From contig NC_090450.1 in NCBI RefSeq assembly GCF_031143425.1, forward strand, positions 224,839,442 to 224,903,441: a stretch of 64,000 bases of DNA, read 5' to 3'. The position numbers and the translations under genes are program-made. Source of the stretch: Pleurodeles waltl. Its lineage: Eukaryota > Chordata > Amphibia > Caudata > Salamandridae. Positions 35,384 to 47,019 of this stretch are shown here, piece by piece (positions within the stretch are counted from its first letter, which is position 1; each line of letters begins with the position of its first letter). The notes beneath the pieces are model-generated. The model did no database searches. It saw nothing but the letters and a program-made list of their open reading frames with translations, and was not told where the DNA came from.

Positions 35384-35405
35384 AAATCCCGTCCGCTGAT
35401 CACCA
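35384..35405 (-). promoter_or_regulatory. LTR-1 primer-binding site
   Basis: Next to the 5' LTR, on the minus strand, TGG starts at 35405 one base after the LTR. The complement reads AATCCCGTCCGCTGATCACCA, close to a tRNA-Leu 3' end apart from two small insertions. The tRNA match is from general knowledge and tentative. Confidence 0.5.
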
Positions 35406-35406
35406 A

Positions 35407-37498
35407 TGTTAGAAATGGGGTCTTTGGTTGACAGTCAGGTTACCTCCTGTTCAAGCAAGGACCCTCACTCTAGTCAGGGTAAAAGAGAATCACCCTCAGC
35501 TAACCCCTGCTTACCCCCTTGGTAGCTTGGCAGAGCAGTAGGCTTAACTTCAGAGTGCTAGGTGTAAAGTATTTGTACCAACACACACAGTAACTTAATG
35601 AAAACACTACAAAATGACACAACACCAGTTTAGAAAAATAGGAAATATTTATCTAAACAAAACAAGACCAAAACGACAAAAATCCACCATACACAAGTCA
35701 AGTTATCAATTAAAAACCAAAAAGAGTCTTTAAGTAGTTTTAAAAACATACTAGCGCTGCTAGAGTGAAAATGTACCTGGTGTGCGTCAAAAATAACCCC
35801 GCACGGGCGGGTGTGCGTCAAAAATAACTTCGCACGGCGGTACTTGAGTCAAAAATCCAGCCGCACGATGATTTGAAAATCACGCAGCGCAGGTTGTGAT
35901 CTCCCAGCCTCCGTCACCGATGCTGCGCGTCGTTTCTCCTGCTCCGTGCATCGATTTTTCGGTTGCGTTTCCTGCGAGCGTCGTTTCTCAGCTGCGGAGC
36001 CGGCGGCGCGGCGTTTTTTCAGCCGCAGATCGGATTTGCGTCAATCTTTTCCCCGCACGGCGCTCTGTGCGTGGATTTTCTTGTCTTTAGGCTGCCAGCT
36101 TCTCCTTTCAGGGTCCCAGGAACTGGATGGGCACCACAGGGCAGAGTAGGAGTCTCTCCAGAGACTCCAGGTGCTGGCAGAGAGAAGTCTTTGCTGTCCC
36201 TGAGACTTCAAACAACAAGAGGCAAGCTCTAGATCAAGCCCTTGGAGATTTCTTCTCAAGATGGAAGGCACACAAAGTCCAGTCTTTGCCCTCTTACTCT
36301 GGCAGAAGCAGCAACTGCAGGATAGCTCCACAAAGCACAGTCACAGGCAGGGCAGCTCTTCTTCCTCAGCTATTCAGCTCTTCTCCAGGCAGAGGTTCCT
36401 CTTGGTTCCAGAAGTGTTTCTCCAGTCTGTAGATTTGGGTGCCCTTCTTATACCCATTTTAGTCTTTGAAGTCACCTTTCTTCAAAGGGGACTCACACCT
36501 ACTTGTGAAATCCTGCCTTGCCCAGGCAAGGCCTCAGACACACACCAGGGGGTTGGAGTCTGCATTGTCAGAGGCAGGCACAGTCCTTTCAGATGAGAGT
36601 GACCACTCCACCCCTCCCTCCTAGCAGAGATGGCTAATCAGGAAATGCAGGTTACACCCCAGCTCCCTTTGTGTCACTGTCTGGTGTGAGGTGAAAAACA
36701 ACCCAACTGTCAAACTGACCCAGACAGGGAATCCACAACCAAGGCAGAGTCACAGAATGGTTTAAGCAAGAAAATGCTCACTTTCTAAAAGTGGCATTTT
36801 CAAACGCACAATCTCAAAATCAACTTTACTAAAAGATGTATTTTTAAATTGCGAGTTCAGGGACCCCAAACTCCACATGTCCATCTACTCTCTAGGGGAA
36901 TCTACACTTTAATCATATTTAAAGGTAGCCCCCATATTATCCTATGAGAGAGACAGGCTTTGCAACAGTGAAAAACGAAATTGGCAGTATTTCACTGTCA
37001 GGACATATAAACCACATTAATATATGTCCTACCTTATCCATACACTGCACCCAGCCCTTGGGGCTACCTAGGGCCTACCTTAGGGGTGCCTTACATGTAA
37101 GAAAAGGGAAGGTTTAGGCTTGGCAAGTGGGTACACTTGCCAAGTCGAATTTACTGTGTAAAAATATACACACAGACACTGCAGTGGCAGGTCTGAGACA
37201 TGATTACAGAGCTACTAATGTGGGTGGCACAACCAGTGCTGCAGGCCCACTAGTAGCATTTGATTTACAGGCCCTGGCACCTCTAGTGCACCTTACTAGG
37301 GACTTACTAGTAAATCAAATATGCCAATCATGGATAAACCAATTACATACAATTTACACGGAGAGCATATGCACTTTAGCACTGGTTAGCAGTGGTAAAG
37401 TGCTCAGAGTTGAAAAGCCAACAGCAACAGGTCAGAAAAAAATAGGAGGCAGGAGGCAAAAAGACTGGGGATGACCCTGCATAAGCAAAAGTCCAACA
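35407..37498 (-). repeat. LTR-1 5' LTR (right copy)
   Basis: Second copy of the 2.09-kb LTR with TG...CA ends, almost identical to the left copy. On the minus strand it precedes the primer-binding site and Gag-like ORF, so it is the 5' LTR. Confidence 0.93.
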
Positions 37499-37504
37499 GG
37501 CACA

Positions 37505-38364
37505 TTGCCAGCTGTCGCAAACACTGGCATGATCTTAAGCACAGAACTAAGGCAATACTGTCCATGTGGCACAGACTCATATTACCGGGTGGTTTTCTGT
37601 GTGAATGTTGTTCCTTCCACATTTTCATCCTCTGATGTGTGTATTGCCTCTTATGCCATGCGTGTTGCTGTTGTTGAGGGGGCCACACACACATCAGGGG
37701 ATAGAGATGTGGAGTCAAAGATCCCAGCAGCTGGCTTTTGTGGGAACACATAAGGCATCACTGCAGCATGGAGGAACTGCTAATTTCTCATCACCCCAGC
37801 AACATCACGGTGGTAGGCAGCCATGTTTTCCCAGAGGGAGGCCATGTCCCACTGTATAGACTCCAGGTTATTCTGTATAGCCCCCAGCCTGTTGTCTATC
37901 ATGCTGCTGTCACTTATGGGAGGGCAATTGTTGAAGACTCCTCCTCACAACAGCAGTTATATCAGCCAGGAACTGCTGTAGTCCACTTAGCAGGGAGTGG
38001 GTGCGTCTGATGGCAGCTGAGAGGCACCTCTGCACTCCCTCTAGGCTGCCTACCATGGTCTCCATCCCCATCCGCACATGCTTGGCCAGCTCCCGTTGGA
38101 CTCCTACTTCTGTCCTCTGCAAGGTGATGTCTTGGTCCTCGGAGTCCAGGTCTGTGTCAGTACTGGCTGGTGCTGTGTGTTGGTAGCTGGATGGTTCATG
38201 TGGGGACCCTGTAATTCTGTGCGTCTTCCCTGCAAATGGAGGTGCTGTCTGGAGGGAACCTAGGACGTCCTGGAGAGTCTCTTCATTGATGGCCGGCAGC
38301 TGGTCATCCATGTCATCTGTAAAATCCATGACAGGCAGGTCGGCAGGAGGCAAGGCATCATCCT
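37505..38364 (-). pseudogene. Minus-strand Myb-like pseudogene, exon 2 (C-terminal part)
   Basis: Starts after a CTCATTGCAG acceptor. It encodes an acidic linker (DLPVMDFTDDMDDQLPAINE), Ser/Thr-rich sequence and helical segments (MGMETMVGSLEGVQRCLSA, HSLLSGLQQFLADI). A stop lies at about 37910, with further homology (LGAIQNNLESIQWDMASL) beyond it in another frame. The helices resemble the C-terminal part of Harbinger-associated Myb-like proteins. LTR-1 inserted into its 3' end at 37498; the remaining 3' flank with an AATAAA lies at 30249-30019. Confidence 0.65.
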
Positions 38365-39229
38365 CTGCAATGAGATAGTGATATGTCAATCTTTGTTGAC
38401 ATGGCACATCATTTACTTGCTACTGGAAGCTCAGTGACATGTTACAGACCCCGGGTTGCAGTCGTAAATTATATGTTGCATTGTGCTTTGATCCCACACC
38501 ACCAACTTCCTTGCAGACTCCTTGCCCCTGCTACTGACACTATGGTGGCACATAATTTACCTTCTTATTCACAATGCCGGACATTCCCACAGTAGTGTAA
38601 TCTGTGCTGTCACTTTTTTGGTGCTATAATGCTTTGGCTCCATGAATTATGGCACTAGTGCAGCAAGGCACAGGTAGGTCCATTGCTTACAATTCTTCTG
38701 TTACATTCTCATCTGCCTCTGGCAGGCCTCACACATGTGTAAATTGTATGGGACAGTCCATCCATTAGGGTTTGTCTGCCTCATTAGTTTGTCCCTCCCT
38801 ACATTTGGGACATTTCCTTACATACAGTATATCTGCCACATGCATATGTTGGTCTAAGGATGTAGAATGTGAATCAATGCATGCATTTTGAGACTTTGTT
38901 GAGGTGGCACAAGGGGAACTTGTGCAGCTTGGATCCACATTGGCAACTAATTGTATGATGGTACAGTTGCATTCCGCGCTAAAGACATTGTGCAGGAAAT
39001 GCAACTTTGATGTCATGTGTGCCAGTTCTTACGCATGTAGATGTCCCATTAAGCAATACACTAACTCTTCACACAACACAGTCAACCTAGTTACATGGTG
39101 AGATTGAAGCTACCTGTACAGCTGCCCAAATGATGGTCACAGACATGCCCCATGTGTTGTATGAGTTCACTTTTGTGCCCATTCCCAAATCTCGCAAAGA
39201 GGTGTGTCTGTCGGTGTTCCACAGGTTGT
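38365..39229. other. Intron of the minus-strand Myb pseudogene
   Basis: Non-coding between the exon 2 acceptor and the M3 insertion. No other feature recognised. Confidence 0.4.
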
Positions 39230-39840
39230 TTACTTAGGCCCTGCACACAGCTCAGTGCAACAGCAATATAAGTTGCACGGCGCTGTGCCACTTTTGAAAC
39301 ACAGGGATGTGCCATGTTTACTGGAATATGGCACACCCCTGTGTTTCCACCAACACCTGCACAGATTTGTTCACCCTGCACCAACATGGGCATCATTGCA
39401 CCATAGTGAAGGGATGCCTGCTTTGAAGGGATTGATTATTTATATGCAGGGAGGTGTCCCTTCCTGCACATGAAGAAACAATTATGGCAAGGTGGTATTT
39501 CTATGTGTGCTGCGGGCAATGACACAAGGCCGAAGGAAAGCATTTTGCCTTGTTGCGCCATCCTGACACCACCCCTGCGGTATTGTTGACTTCAACCACA
39601 GTCTCTGATGAACATGTTGTGTTGGATCTGGGACAATAACAATATGTAGTAGGTGTTGTTGTGGCACAGCCACAGGCACACTAATTGCACGTACCTTCCA
39701 GGCAATGTGCTGCATATTTACAAGGTGGTATAAAGCCACAGTAAGTGGCTTACGTCCACGTTGTGTATTTGTTGGAGTGCATTGCGCAACCGGATCGTCA
39801 CTATAAGTGTGGTTTGGGTGGCGCTAGGACGTTTTGATTC
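39230..39840. mobile_element. MITE M3, diverged copy of M2
   Basis: Same order of blocks as M2: the GGCCCTG start, hairpin 39299-39344 (ACACAGGGATGTGCC paired with GGCACACCCCTGTGT), the TATTTATATGCAGGGAGG ... TCCTTCCTGCACAT hairpin, the TGCATATTTACAAGG arm, and an end TTGATTCAGAGCC. Several of the six M2 hairpins are eroded. It lies in the intron of the minus-strand Myb pseudogene. Confidence 0.65.
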
Positions 39841-39969
39841 AGAGCCTATGTGTCCCGATGTAACCCTTTAGCATGCATTAAGTGTTTGCTATGCGCCTCC
39901 CCTTTCTGCCATTTGTGAGATTCCAGATAGTCCCCCCCTGCAACTTATCCTGCATTTGTGGTAGTTCTT

Positions 39970-40164
39970 GGTAGCCTGTGCTGTCCTGCGATTCCAGTGA
40001 CCATCTCCTCCGGGATGACCTCTGCCACCACCTCCTCCATTTTCATCCAGGTCCTCCTGTGGTGCGGGACTTCCACCTCGAATCTGCAGTGCTGCCTTTC
40101 GGTTCCTGGACAGTTTCTCCTTAGTTCTACATTTGCAATTGTAGTGAATACTATCTTGTTTTAA
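39970..40164 (-). pseudogene. Minus-strand Myb-like (NAIF1-like) pseudogene, exon 1 fragment
   Basis: On the minus strand this reads KCRTKEKLSRNRKAALQIRG, the end of a Myb/SANT-like recognition helix, then a Gly/Pro/Gln linker and, in a shifted frame, MEEVVAEVIPEEMVTGIAGQ. The pattern matches the NAIF1-like class of Harbinger Myb proteins. The N-terminal helices are missing because the endogenous retrovirus begins at 40165. The expected donor reads CAGGATAAG near 39975, a GT-to-GA change. Confidence 0.6.
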
Positions 40165-41110
40165 TGGGAAGCAGGAGTTAGCTTAGCCCTCTAGCTTGTT
40201 GACTCATGCACACGTCACCCAGTGACTTTTACCCTACTTAGGTCACTCTGTTTTAGCGCATTTATTTAATTATATCTTTCAAGACGGCTGCATTGTTTCT
40301 AGTTAGGCTAATGTTTTAGTTTCATGTTACCAATGCCACCGCGCTAAGGCGTCACTATCAAGCAACTAAGATAAACAAGCTGAAGGTATTCACTTTAGGT
40401 ACTTTCTCTCTTGTGTGCTTTTGAGGGAATTGTTTATATAAATTGCAGTCTCAAGCATAACTTGTTACCTATTGTTTGGGAACCGACCTATGTCCGGAGT
40501 CCGCTCAGATCTGTATAAATACATCTCACACAGATAGTCAGTGGGATCGACCAGATGCCATCGCTGCTATCGATGCTGCAAGTCCCCTTGACGCTGACCC
40601 AGTCTTTGTGTCTTCAAGGAGTCTGAGCTAGAGATCTCATTTCAAGTGAACGAGGGTTGGGGGCTCTTCTCATGGACACCGCATTGGCAGATTAGATTTA
40701 TCACACGTAGCTCTGTTTAGGTTAAGGGTGAGGTTTATCATGGTAGGGCATCTCTCATGTAATTTCATGTTATTGCAAGATGGTGGGGGTCTTCGTACTA
40801 ATGACTCTCATTTTCACAATTCTGTTTCTTGAATTTTTCATTATCCTAATCATTTAGCCCATTTAATTTATCGTAGATTGCAGTATTGTTAATAATAAAC
40901 CTATTAAGACTTTTACTGCATCTCTTTTTATTGCCTGTGTTTGATTGAGACATGTTGTTCATGTGAGAAAGAGGTCATTTCAGTTTAACTACGACACTCC
41001 CTGAGATGTCACACTCGAGTCCATGCGTAAAGGCTGTCACAAATCGCCTTTTACTGTCTGGATTTTAGTGAGGAACTGCTTGTGAGCCAGGAGGGTTGGG
41101 ACGACAGTTG
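40165..41110 (+). repeat. Putative retroviral 5' LTR
   Basis: Starts with TGGGAAGC where the Myb exon homology stops. It has a TATA box (TATAAATA, 40514-40521) and an AATAAA at 40894-40899 followed by T/G-rich sequence, the usual U3-R-U5 layout. The end is uncertain because no 3' LTR is available and the primer-binding site is not recognised. Confidence 0.55.
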
Positions 41111-41439
41111 TGACTTGTTGTAGGACTGGCATAGCCGCCTACAAACATAAGTACTGTCATCCTTAAACCAGCAGTCTTGCCTAGAGAAATAGTCAAAGTA
41201 CGACATGACGCCACCAACAATGGTGTTTAGGCACTAATTTACAGATACCCTGACTATCACTGTCTCACATACAATCAGTACCCTAAGTACCATTATGCGG
41301 AGATGTCCGTGGTCTTAGGGAAGATCTTCTTTGGCTGAACAGGGAGCACCTAATTAGGCTGTAGGTTGTTCAAGCACGAACTCTTAAAAGGATTTTTCTC
41401 CCCACTTGGTGTTCCATCTCTCAAACCCATTACGCAATA

Positions 41440-42636
41440 TGGCTAACGCTATAGACATTGCTGAGAATGTTAGACACTCATTAACATTACACTTAATAGT
41501 GTATGGCTTGTCATATGAGGGTGGGGATGTCACATTCATGTAGAAGCTAATGAAGCTTATCAAACAAAACATTTTATCCTGGGTTACCCCTGGTGAGGAA
41601 GACAACACTACATTCACATTCCATACATATAGAATAGCTAATGTACCACTACGGTACCAAGCATACCAGTATCTTGAAATAACGATCACTTATCAAGAAC
41701 ATCAGAACTGGTTTAATGGTGCCCTACCACACGTAATACAACCCGTGAGACTAGGTCCCTTAGGCAATGATGGACCAACGTGGCCTATGTTTACCACATA
41801 CACATATCACCCAGGTATACAAAATATGCAGGCAACTGATCTGCGCAACCTTTACCTTGAACTAGTAACACTATATAGATGACTTGTTCAGTTCATAATG
41901 CGAACTCTGAACACAACACCAGTGCGTCCAGTACAACTGGCACCTGCTGGATACCAATTGGCTACTACTGGGATTAATCCAAATACAGTACATTCTAACA
42001 TGGATAAAGTGCCCACAGAACAAGAGAACATTCCGTTCTGGATAGCCCAGAAAACAAATCAGCTGGAAGCTGTGTTTCCCCTTAGGGGACCACAGGAAAA
42101 ACATAGAATTCCCACAATGTGCTTGTCCTTTGGGATGGTTCCTTCTGTGGATGACTACGCCATCCTGGGGTACAGCCTTCGCTGCAATATATACTACTAC
42201 ACATGGTACCCTGACACTTGCCAATTTACCTGAAGTGTTAAAACAAATTCAGAATGAGCACGGGGTTGTTTCAGCCCTAGATTTGGGGCTGAAATTAATG
42301 CGTAACTTTGATGCAGTTTCCTCAATCATACTAAGTAACATTAAAGGGGAAGCAGTAGCACTGGCTGTGCACCTGTGCCAGCGTCTCAGAGAGATTCCAC
42401 ATTTGGGCCAGGAGAAACAGCTACCGAAAATTATTTCCGATACCTATACCAGTATAGGACGAGATACATTGGGAGCCAAACCAAAAAAGCCTGAAACACA
42501 AAGTACCACCACTAAGGAAGGTACTAAACAAGCACCGAGGGGTTCTAAAAAGCATTGGGATAAACAAAAACAATTTAAAGACAGACATCAGAAAGCAGAT
42601 TCTCCACACCCGGAGAACTCCGACAAGAGATATAGG
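41440..42636 (+). pseudogene. gag: Retroviral gag-like region, interrupted by H-B
   Basis: Overlapping open stretches (41550-41882, 41898-42233, 42130-42636) in different frames, placed between LTR and pol. The last one ends in a strongly basic segment (Lys/Gln/Thr-rich, about 42470-42600), as expected for a nucleic-acid-binding Gag C-terminus. No Cys-His zinc knuckle is visible, which fits foamy-type Gag but is weak evidence. Called gag mainly by position. Broken by frameshifts and by the transposon insertion. Confidence 0.5.
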
Positions 42637-42649
42637 GGTCATTACAACA

Positions 42650-42920
42650 TTGGCGGTAAAAGCCGCTTACCGCCGTGCAGAAGACCGCCAACACACCGCC
42701 GCGGCCACGGAATTCCGCCACAGCTATTATGACCCACATCTCAAAATCCGACAAAATTCAGACACCCACACAAGTCCGCCACACCAAAGGTCAGTGATAA
42801 ACTGGCGAAAACAAAACCTCCACAGTCACGCCAACAGAAATACGCCCATGCTATCACAACCCACGAATCCGCGCTGCGGTCTTTCAACCGCGGTATTCCA
42901 TTGGCGGTACACACCGCCGC
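42650..42920. promoter_or_regulatory. Left subterminal region of H-B
   Basis: Dense in GGCGGT/ACCGCC motifs (GGCGGTAAAAGCCGC, ACCGCCGTGC, AGACCGCC, ACACCGCCGCGG), shared with H-A and with the internal divergent promoter. Candidate protein-binding sites. Confidence 0.6.
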
Positions 42921-43232
42921 GCTCAAAACACACACACACATACAAAACACCGCCACATTGGACAATTCCAAATACACACACCTGATACACATACACACAC
43001 CACTCCCACACACTCAATACAATACAAAACACACACCCACATCACCCAAAAACCCCTACGACCCAAAATTCCGAAAGAAGGCCAGAGAGAGACACCACCA
43101 TCCACAAACTAGCAGCCACAGGCACTCAACACCATCACCCACACAACTTCCATGCACAAAACACCACACACCACTACATATCACCACACTTATCACCACA
43201 CACACCACCCCACACATTACCCACACCACCGC

Positions 43233-43610
43233 ATGGCACGGCAAAGACACCCCAGGTTCTCGGAGGAGGAGCTCAGGGTCATGGTGGAGGAAATCGTCCG
43301 GGTAGAGCCACAGCTATTAGGAGCACGGTGCAGCACACCTCCATAGCTAGGAAGATGGAGCTATGGCGAAGAATAGACGACAGGGTCAACGCAGTGGGAA
43401 AGCACCCAAGAAATCGGGACGAGATCAGGAAGAGGTGGAACGACCTACGGGGGAAGGTTCGTTCCGTGGTCTCAAGACACCACCTGGTGGTACAGTGGAC
43501 TGGCGGCGGACCCCCACCTCCTCCCCCACAACTAACAACATGGGAGGAGCAGATCTTGGCGATTCTGCATCCTGAGGGCCTCGCAGGAGTCGGTGGAGGA
43601 ATGGACTCTG
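43233..43610 (+). pseudogene. Myb-like gene A of H-B, exon 1 (one-base deletion)
   Basis: Start MARQRHPRFSEEELRVMV matches H-A. A one-base deletion near 43328 (GCACGGTGC where H-A has TCACAGGTGC) shifts the frame. The recognition helix RDEIRKRWNDLRGKVRSV follows in the new frame, then the Pro-rich linker. The exon ends at donor GTAAGT at 43611. Otherwise clearly homologous to the H-A exon. Confidence 0.8.
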
Positions 43611-43937
43611 GTAAGTCAAACCTTTAACTATCATATCCCCCACCCTACCTGCATGCTATCACAGACTCCCACCCTCGCCCCCTCCCCTATCACTCCAACT
43701 CCTCACAAATGAACTAATAACACAAACCACACATCCCAACACCAAGCCCTGCATGACACAACAAAGCATGGACACCCATCACTAAAGCATGCCCACTGCA
43801 CATACCCATAACACCCCCCTCAACCGTCATCACACAAGGCCCCACACAGGAATGCTAACACTGGGGTACAAGGTCACCCACCCATTGCACACCATGACAC
43901 ACACAGATGCAATAATCATGCTTTTACACCCCTGCAG

Positions 43938-44762
43938 GACCACTACCCAAAGTCACCAGACAGGAGGGCCCAGACATCTCCACCCCACCCACAGAAGAGG
44001 CCCACAGTGATGACAGGAGCTCTGTCCAACTGGATCCAGATGACCAGCCCGGACCATCGTGGGCCTCGGGACAGTCGGTTCCCCTCACACAGGCACAGCC
44101 CACCACAGACCTTCCACCCTCTGGTAACACCAGCACAGCACCCACCCAGCGGGCCCATACCTCCGTACCCAGGACACTTCAATCAGCTGTGTGTCCACCA
44201 TTACAGGGAACCCAGGATAACCCAACAACAACAGGGACCTGGGGGCAGAGGCAGTGGGCACACAGTCCAGGGGACGGAGGCACAGGAACACAGGGGAACT
44301 GGGAGGGCTGCCGTGCGACAGGGGGCAGACAGGCCAAGGGAACCCACTCTCCACGAGGCCCTCTCCTCCATCATGGGAGCATACCACCACTCCCAGGAGA
44401 CGATGGCAACAGTCCTGGCCAAGTTTCAGGAGACCCAGCGCATGCAGGAGGAACAGTATTTGGGGTTCAGGGAGGAACTCAGAACCATCAGCTCCGCCCT
44501 GGGCACCATCGTAGGGGTGCTGAAGGAAATACTTAACACCAGGAGGGACACTGTGGCACTACAAGGGGCCCCTGACACTAGCATGGACGATGAACTGCCC
44601 ACCACCTCCGCCGGCGCTAGTGGACAGGAGGCACCGCCACAGGTCCACCACACCAGCACCCCCCCCTGCAGATGGAGAACCACCCCGCAAGCGGTCCCTG
44701 AGATCCAGGAACAAGACAGAGCACGATGCCAAGACCCCCGCCAAGAAATGAGACCACCCTGA
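43938..44762 (+). pseudogene. Gene A of H-B, exon 2
   Basis: The acceptor CCCCTGCAG ends at 43937. The exon reads an acidic/Ser-rich linker (HSDDRSSVQLDPDDQPG), a Pro/Thr-rich part, then after a frame change near 44240 the helix region (PREPTLHEALSSIMGA, VLAKFQETQRMQEEQYLG) and a Gln/Arg-rich end at TGA 44760-44762. An AATAAA at 44938-44943 is the likely polyadenylation signal; H-A has CATAAA there. Confidence 0.7.
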
Positions 44763-45230
44763 TTGTCAAACCACTGTCCCACTTTGTAACCCTGTCTATA
44801 TTGGAACTGCCCCAGCTTCACTTCCTATACCCATATGGGCAATGCACCTGTGAGACTAATAGACTGGACTCTGCCATGGACATTCCTCCACCATCACCCC
44901 TCACCATTTTACAACCCCCTCCAACATTGAGCACTTCAATAAACACCCTTGAAGCACAAAACAATCTGGAGTCAGTCTGTGATTTCGAAATTGTGTATTA
45001 GCAATGACAGTGAGAAAATGCTTTTTCAAATGTAATGTCAACATACCTATGTCACACATCTCAAGTCCATGAGGAATCTAAGCAGATGACACACGTTGGA
45101 AACCACACCTGTGAAACCGTAAGGGAAATGTACAACTCAGTGACCATACACTGGTTGAAATCGACAGACACGATAGAGATAGAAGTGTTAAAGTACTTGT
45201 AGTAGGCAGGAATGTTTTCTCACCTGTGTG

Positions 45231-46233
45231 TCACTGGAAATATTGCTGGATGACTGAGTCCCTGTTGTCAATGTCTTCTTCCTCTGCTTCCTCCTCATCA
45301 CTGTCCACAGGCTCCACAGCTGCCACAACACCGCCATCTGGACCATCCTCCTGCAGAAAAGGCACCTGGCGTCGCAAAGCCAAGTTGTGAAGCATACAGC
45401 AGGCCACGATGATCTGGCACACCTTCTTTGGTGAGTAGAATAGGGAACCACCTGTCCTATGGAGGCACCTGAACCTGGCCTTCGATCACCCTCCTAGTCC
45501 GCCCATGGGCCTCATTGTAGCGTTCCTCTGCCCTGGTATTCCTCACTGGGGTCAGTAGCCATGACAGGTTGGGGTAACCAGAGTCCCCTAATAGCCACAC
45601 CCGGTGCCTCTGGAGTTGACCCATCACATAAGGGATGCTGCTATTCCGCAGGATGTAGGCGTCATGCACAGAGGCAGAGAACATAGCATTTACCTGGGAG
45701 ATGTACTGGTCTGCCAAACATACCATCTGTACATTCATGGAATGATAACTCTTCATGTTCCTGTACACCTGTTCACTCCTGGGGGGGGGGGGTAACAGAG
45801 CTACATGGGTCCCATCAATGGCACCTATGATGTTGGGGATATGTCCAAGGGCATAGAAGTCACCTTTCACTGTAGGCAAGTCCTCCACCTGAGGGAAAAC
45901 GATATAGCTCTGCATGTGTTTCAGAAGGGCAGACAACACTCTGGACAACACGTTGGAAAACGTAGGCTGGGACATCCCTGATGCCATGGCCACTGTTGTT
46001 TGAAATGACCCACTTGCAAGGAAATGGAGCACTGATAGCACCTGCACTTGAGGGGAGATTCCTGTGGGATGGCGGATTGCTGACATCAGGGCAGGCTCCA
46101 ACTGGGTACACAGTTCCTGGATTGTGGCACGGTCAAACCTGTAGGTGATGATCAAACTTCTTTCCTCCATTGTCGACAGGTCCACCAGCGGTCGGTACAC
46201 CGGAGGGTTCTGCCATCTCCTCACATGTCCCAT
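45231..46233 (-). pseudogene. Harbinger DDE transposase of H-B (20-bp deletion)
   Basis: The best preserved transposase here: one frame from at least 46233 (MGHVRRW; the frame is open up to 46356) down to 45457. First catalytic Asp in IIGAIDGTH, second in SASVHDAYILR. At RRVIE a deletion of about 20 bp relative to H-A shifts the frame, so the catalytic Glu codon is kept by chance but the following LLKARF helix is lost. The remaining C-terminus (VCQIIVACCMLHNLA and the acidic tail SDEEEAEEE) is in another frame, ending at 45231. No intron at the WLLG/DSGYPN junction, unlike H-A. Confidence 0.9.
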
Positions 46234-46359
46234 CAGATGGTGCCTATGAAGGAAAACAGCGACCACAGAGTCAAACAACTCAGAGGTATGTACCCACAGT
46301 CTACAGAGAACACCATTCATACACAAAATGTGGGATGCATTTGTGTTGTGAGACAAGGC

Positions 46360-46708
46360 CTAGGTATGTGTGACGCAGTTGGTAATTAGGCCATGTGGGC
46401 CCCTGAAATAGGGTCTGCCAGACCTCTAAACTGGGACAATGGGATGTGAGGTAACTGCGCTGGCGTTGTACACCGTCGCGGTAGGCAGTCAAAGACCGCG
46501 GCGCAATGCTGCATTGGTTAACATTGGACCCTATGGGTCCCAGGAGCCAATGACGATGTACGCCGGCGGTGATGGTACGCATCGCCGCGGACGTGACCAC
46601 CGCGGACGTGACTGCCATTTTCTCTCTGTTCAATCACTCGATACCTGATCTTCGACAGGAGAGGACCTACACTGCAAGTGCTGCTGTGACCTCGGTCTGG
46701 AAGAGACA
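46360..46708. promoter_or_regulatory. Putative divergent promoter in H-B
   Basis: Lies between the divergent transposase and gene B starts. It contains GC-rich motifs (GTCGCGGTAGGCAGTC, GCCGGCGGTGATGG, ACCACCGCGGACGTGAC), a CATTGGTTAACATTGG element (46512-46527) and a perfect palindrome GGACCCTATGGGTCC (46526-46540). The arrangement is conserved in H-A. Confidence 0.6.
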
Positions 46709-46822
46709 ATGGCTCGTGCGTCTGGGGAAAGGGACCCTGCCTTCACTGCAGAGGAGTTGGAGAAGCTCATCAACGGGGTCCTCCCCCAGTACACGCTACT
46801 CTACGGTCCTCCAGACCAACAG
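46709..46822 (+). CDS. Myb/SANT-like gene B of H-B, exon 1
   Basis: Intact 38-codon first exon. The start (ATG at 46709, context GACAATGGCT) is shared with H-A. It encodes the first Myb helix (DPAFTAEELEKLINGVLP, then LLYGPPDQQ) and ends at CAG with donor GTAAGT at 46823. The reading phase continues into exon 2 without a break. Distinct from gene A, whose first helix reads FSEEELRVMV. Confidence 0.8.
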
Positions 46823-47019
46823 GTAAGTACACAGGGAGCATGTTGTATGGGCTATGCCTGTGTGGAGAGGGCTGGTTGTAAGAAGGAAGGGGACACAGTT
46901 CTGCGTGCATGAAGGACTGTGAATGCATGTGCCACATGGCAAGGGTAGGGATGTGGGCCACTCACTTTGACGGTGCAGTTGGTAATGACTTCTCTTCTTC
47001 CCCTGTACATGTCATGTAG

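Larger units (their letters stand above)
30250..37498 (-). mobile_element. LTR-1: LTR retrotransposon with GGCAC target duplication
   Basis: A complete insertion bounded by TG...CA LTRs and a 5-bp duplication GGCAC at 30245-30249 and 37499-37503. The two LTRs (2091 and 2092 bp) differ at roughly 30 positions by eye, about 1.4%, so the insertion is fairly young. The 3.07-kb internal region codes only on the minus strand for a Gag-like protein. No protease, RT, RNase H or integrase motif was seen, so it is non-autonomous. Length, LTR size and the N-terminal Gag phrase suggest a Ty3-like lineage (inference). Confidence 0.93.

Noticed and set aside
20686..39840. M2 and M3 as the two ends of one giant transposon
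   Set aside because: They are in the same orientation, not inverted, and each looks like a complete element, so they are two separate insertions.
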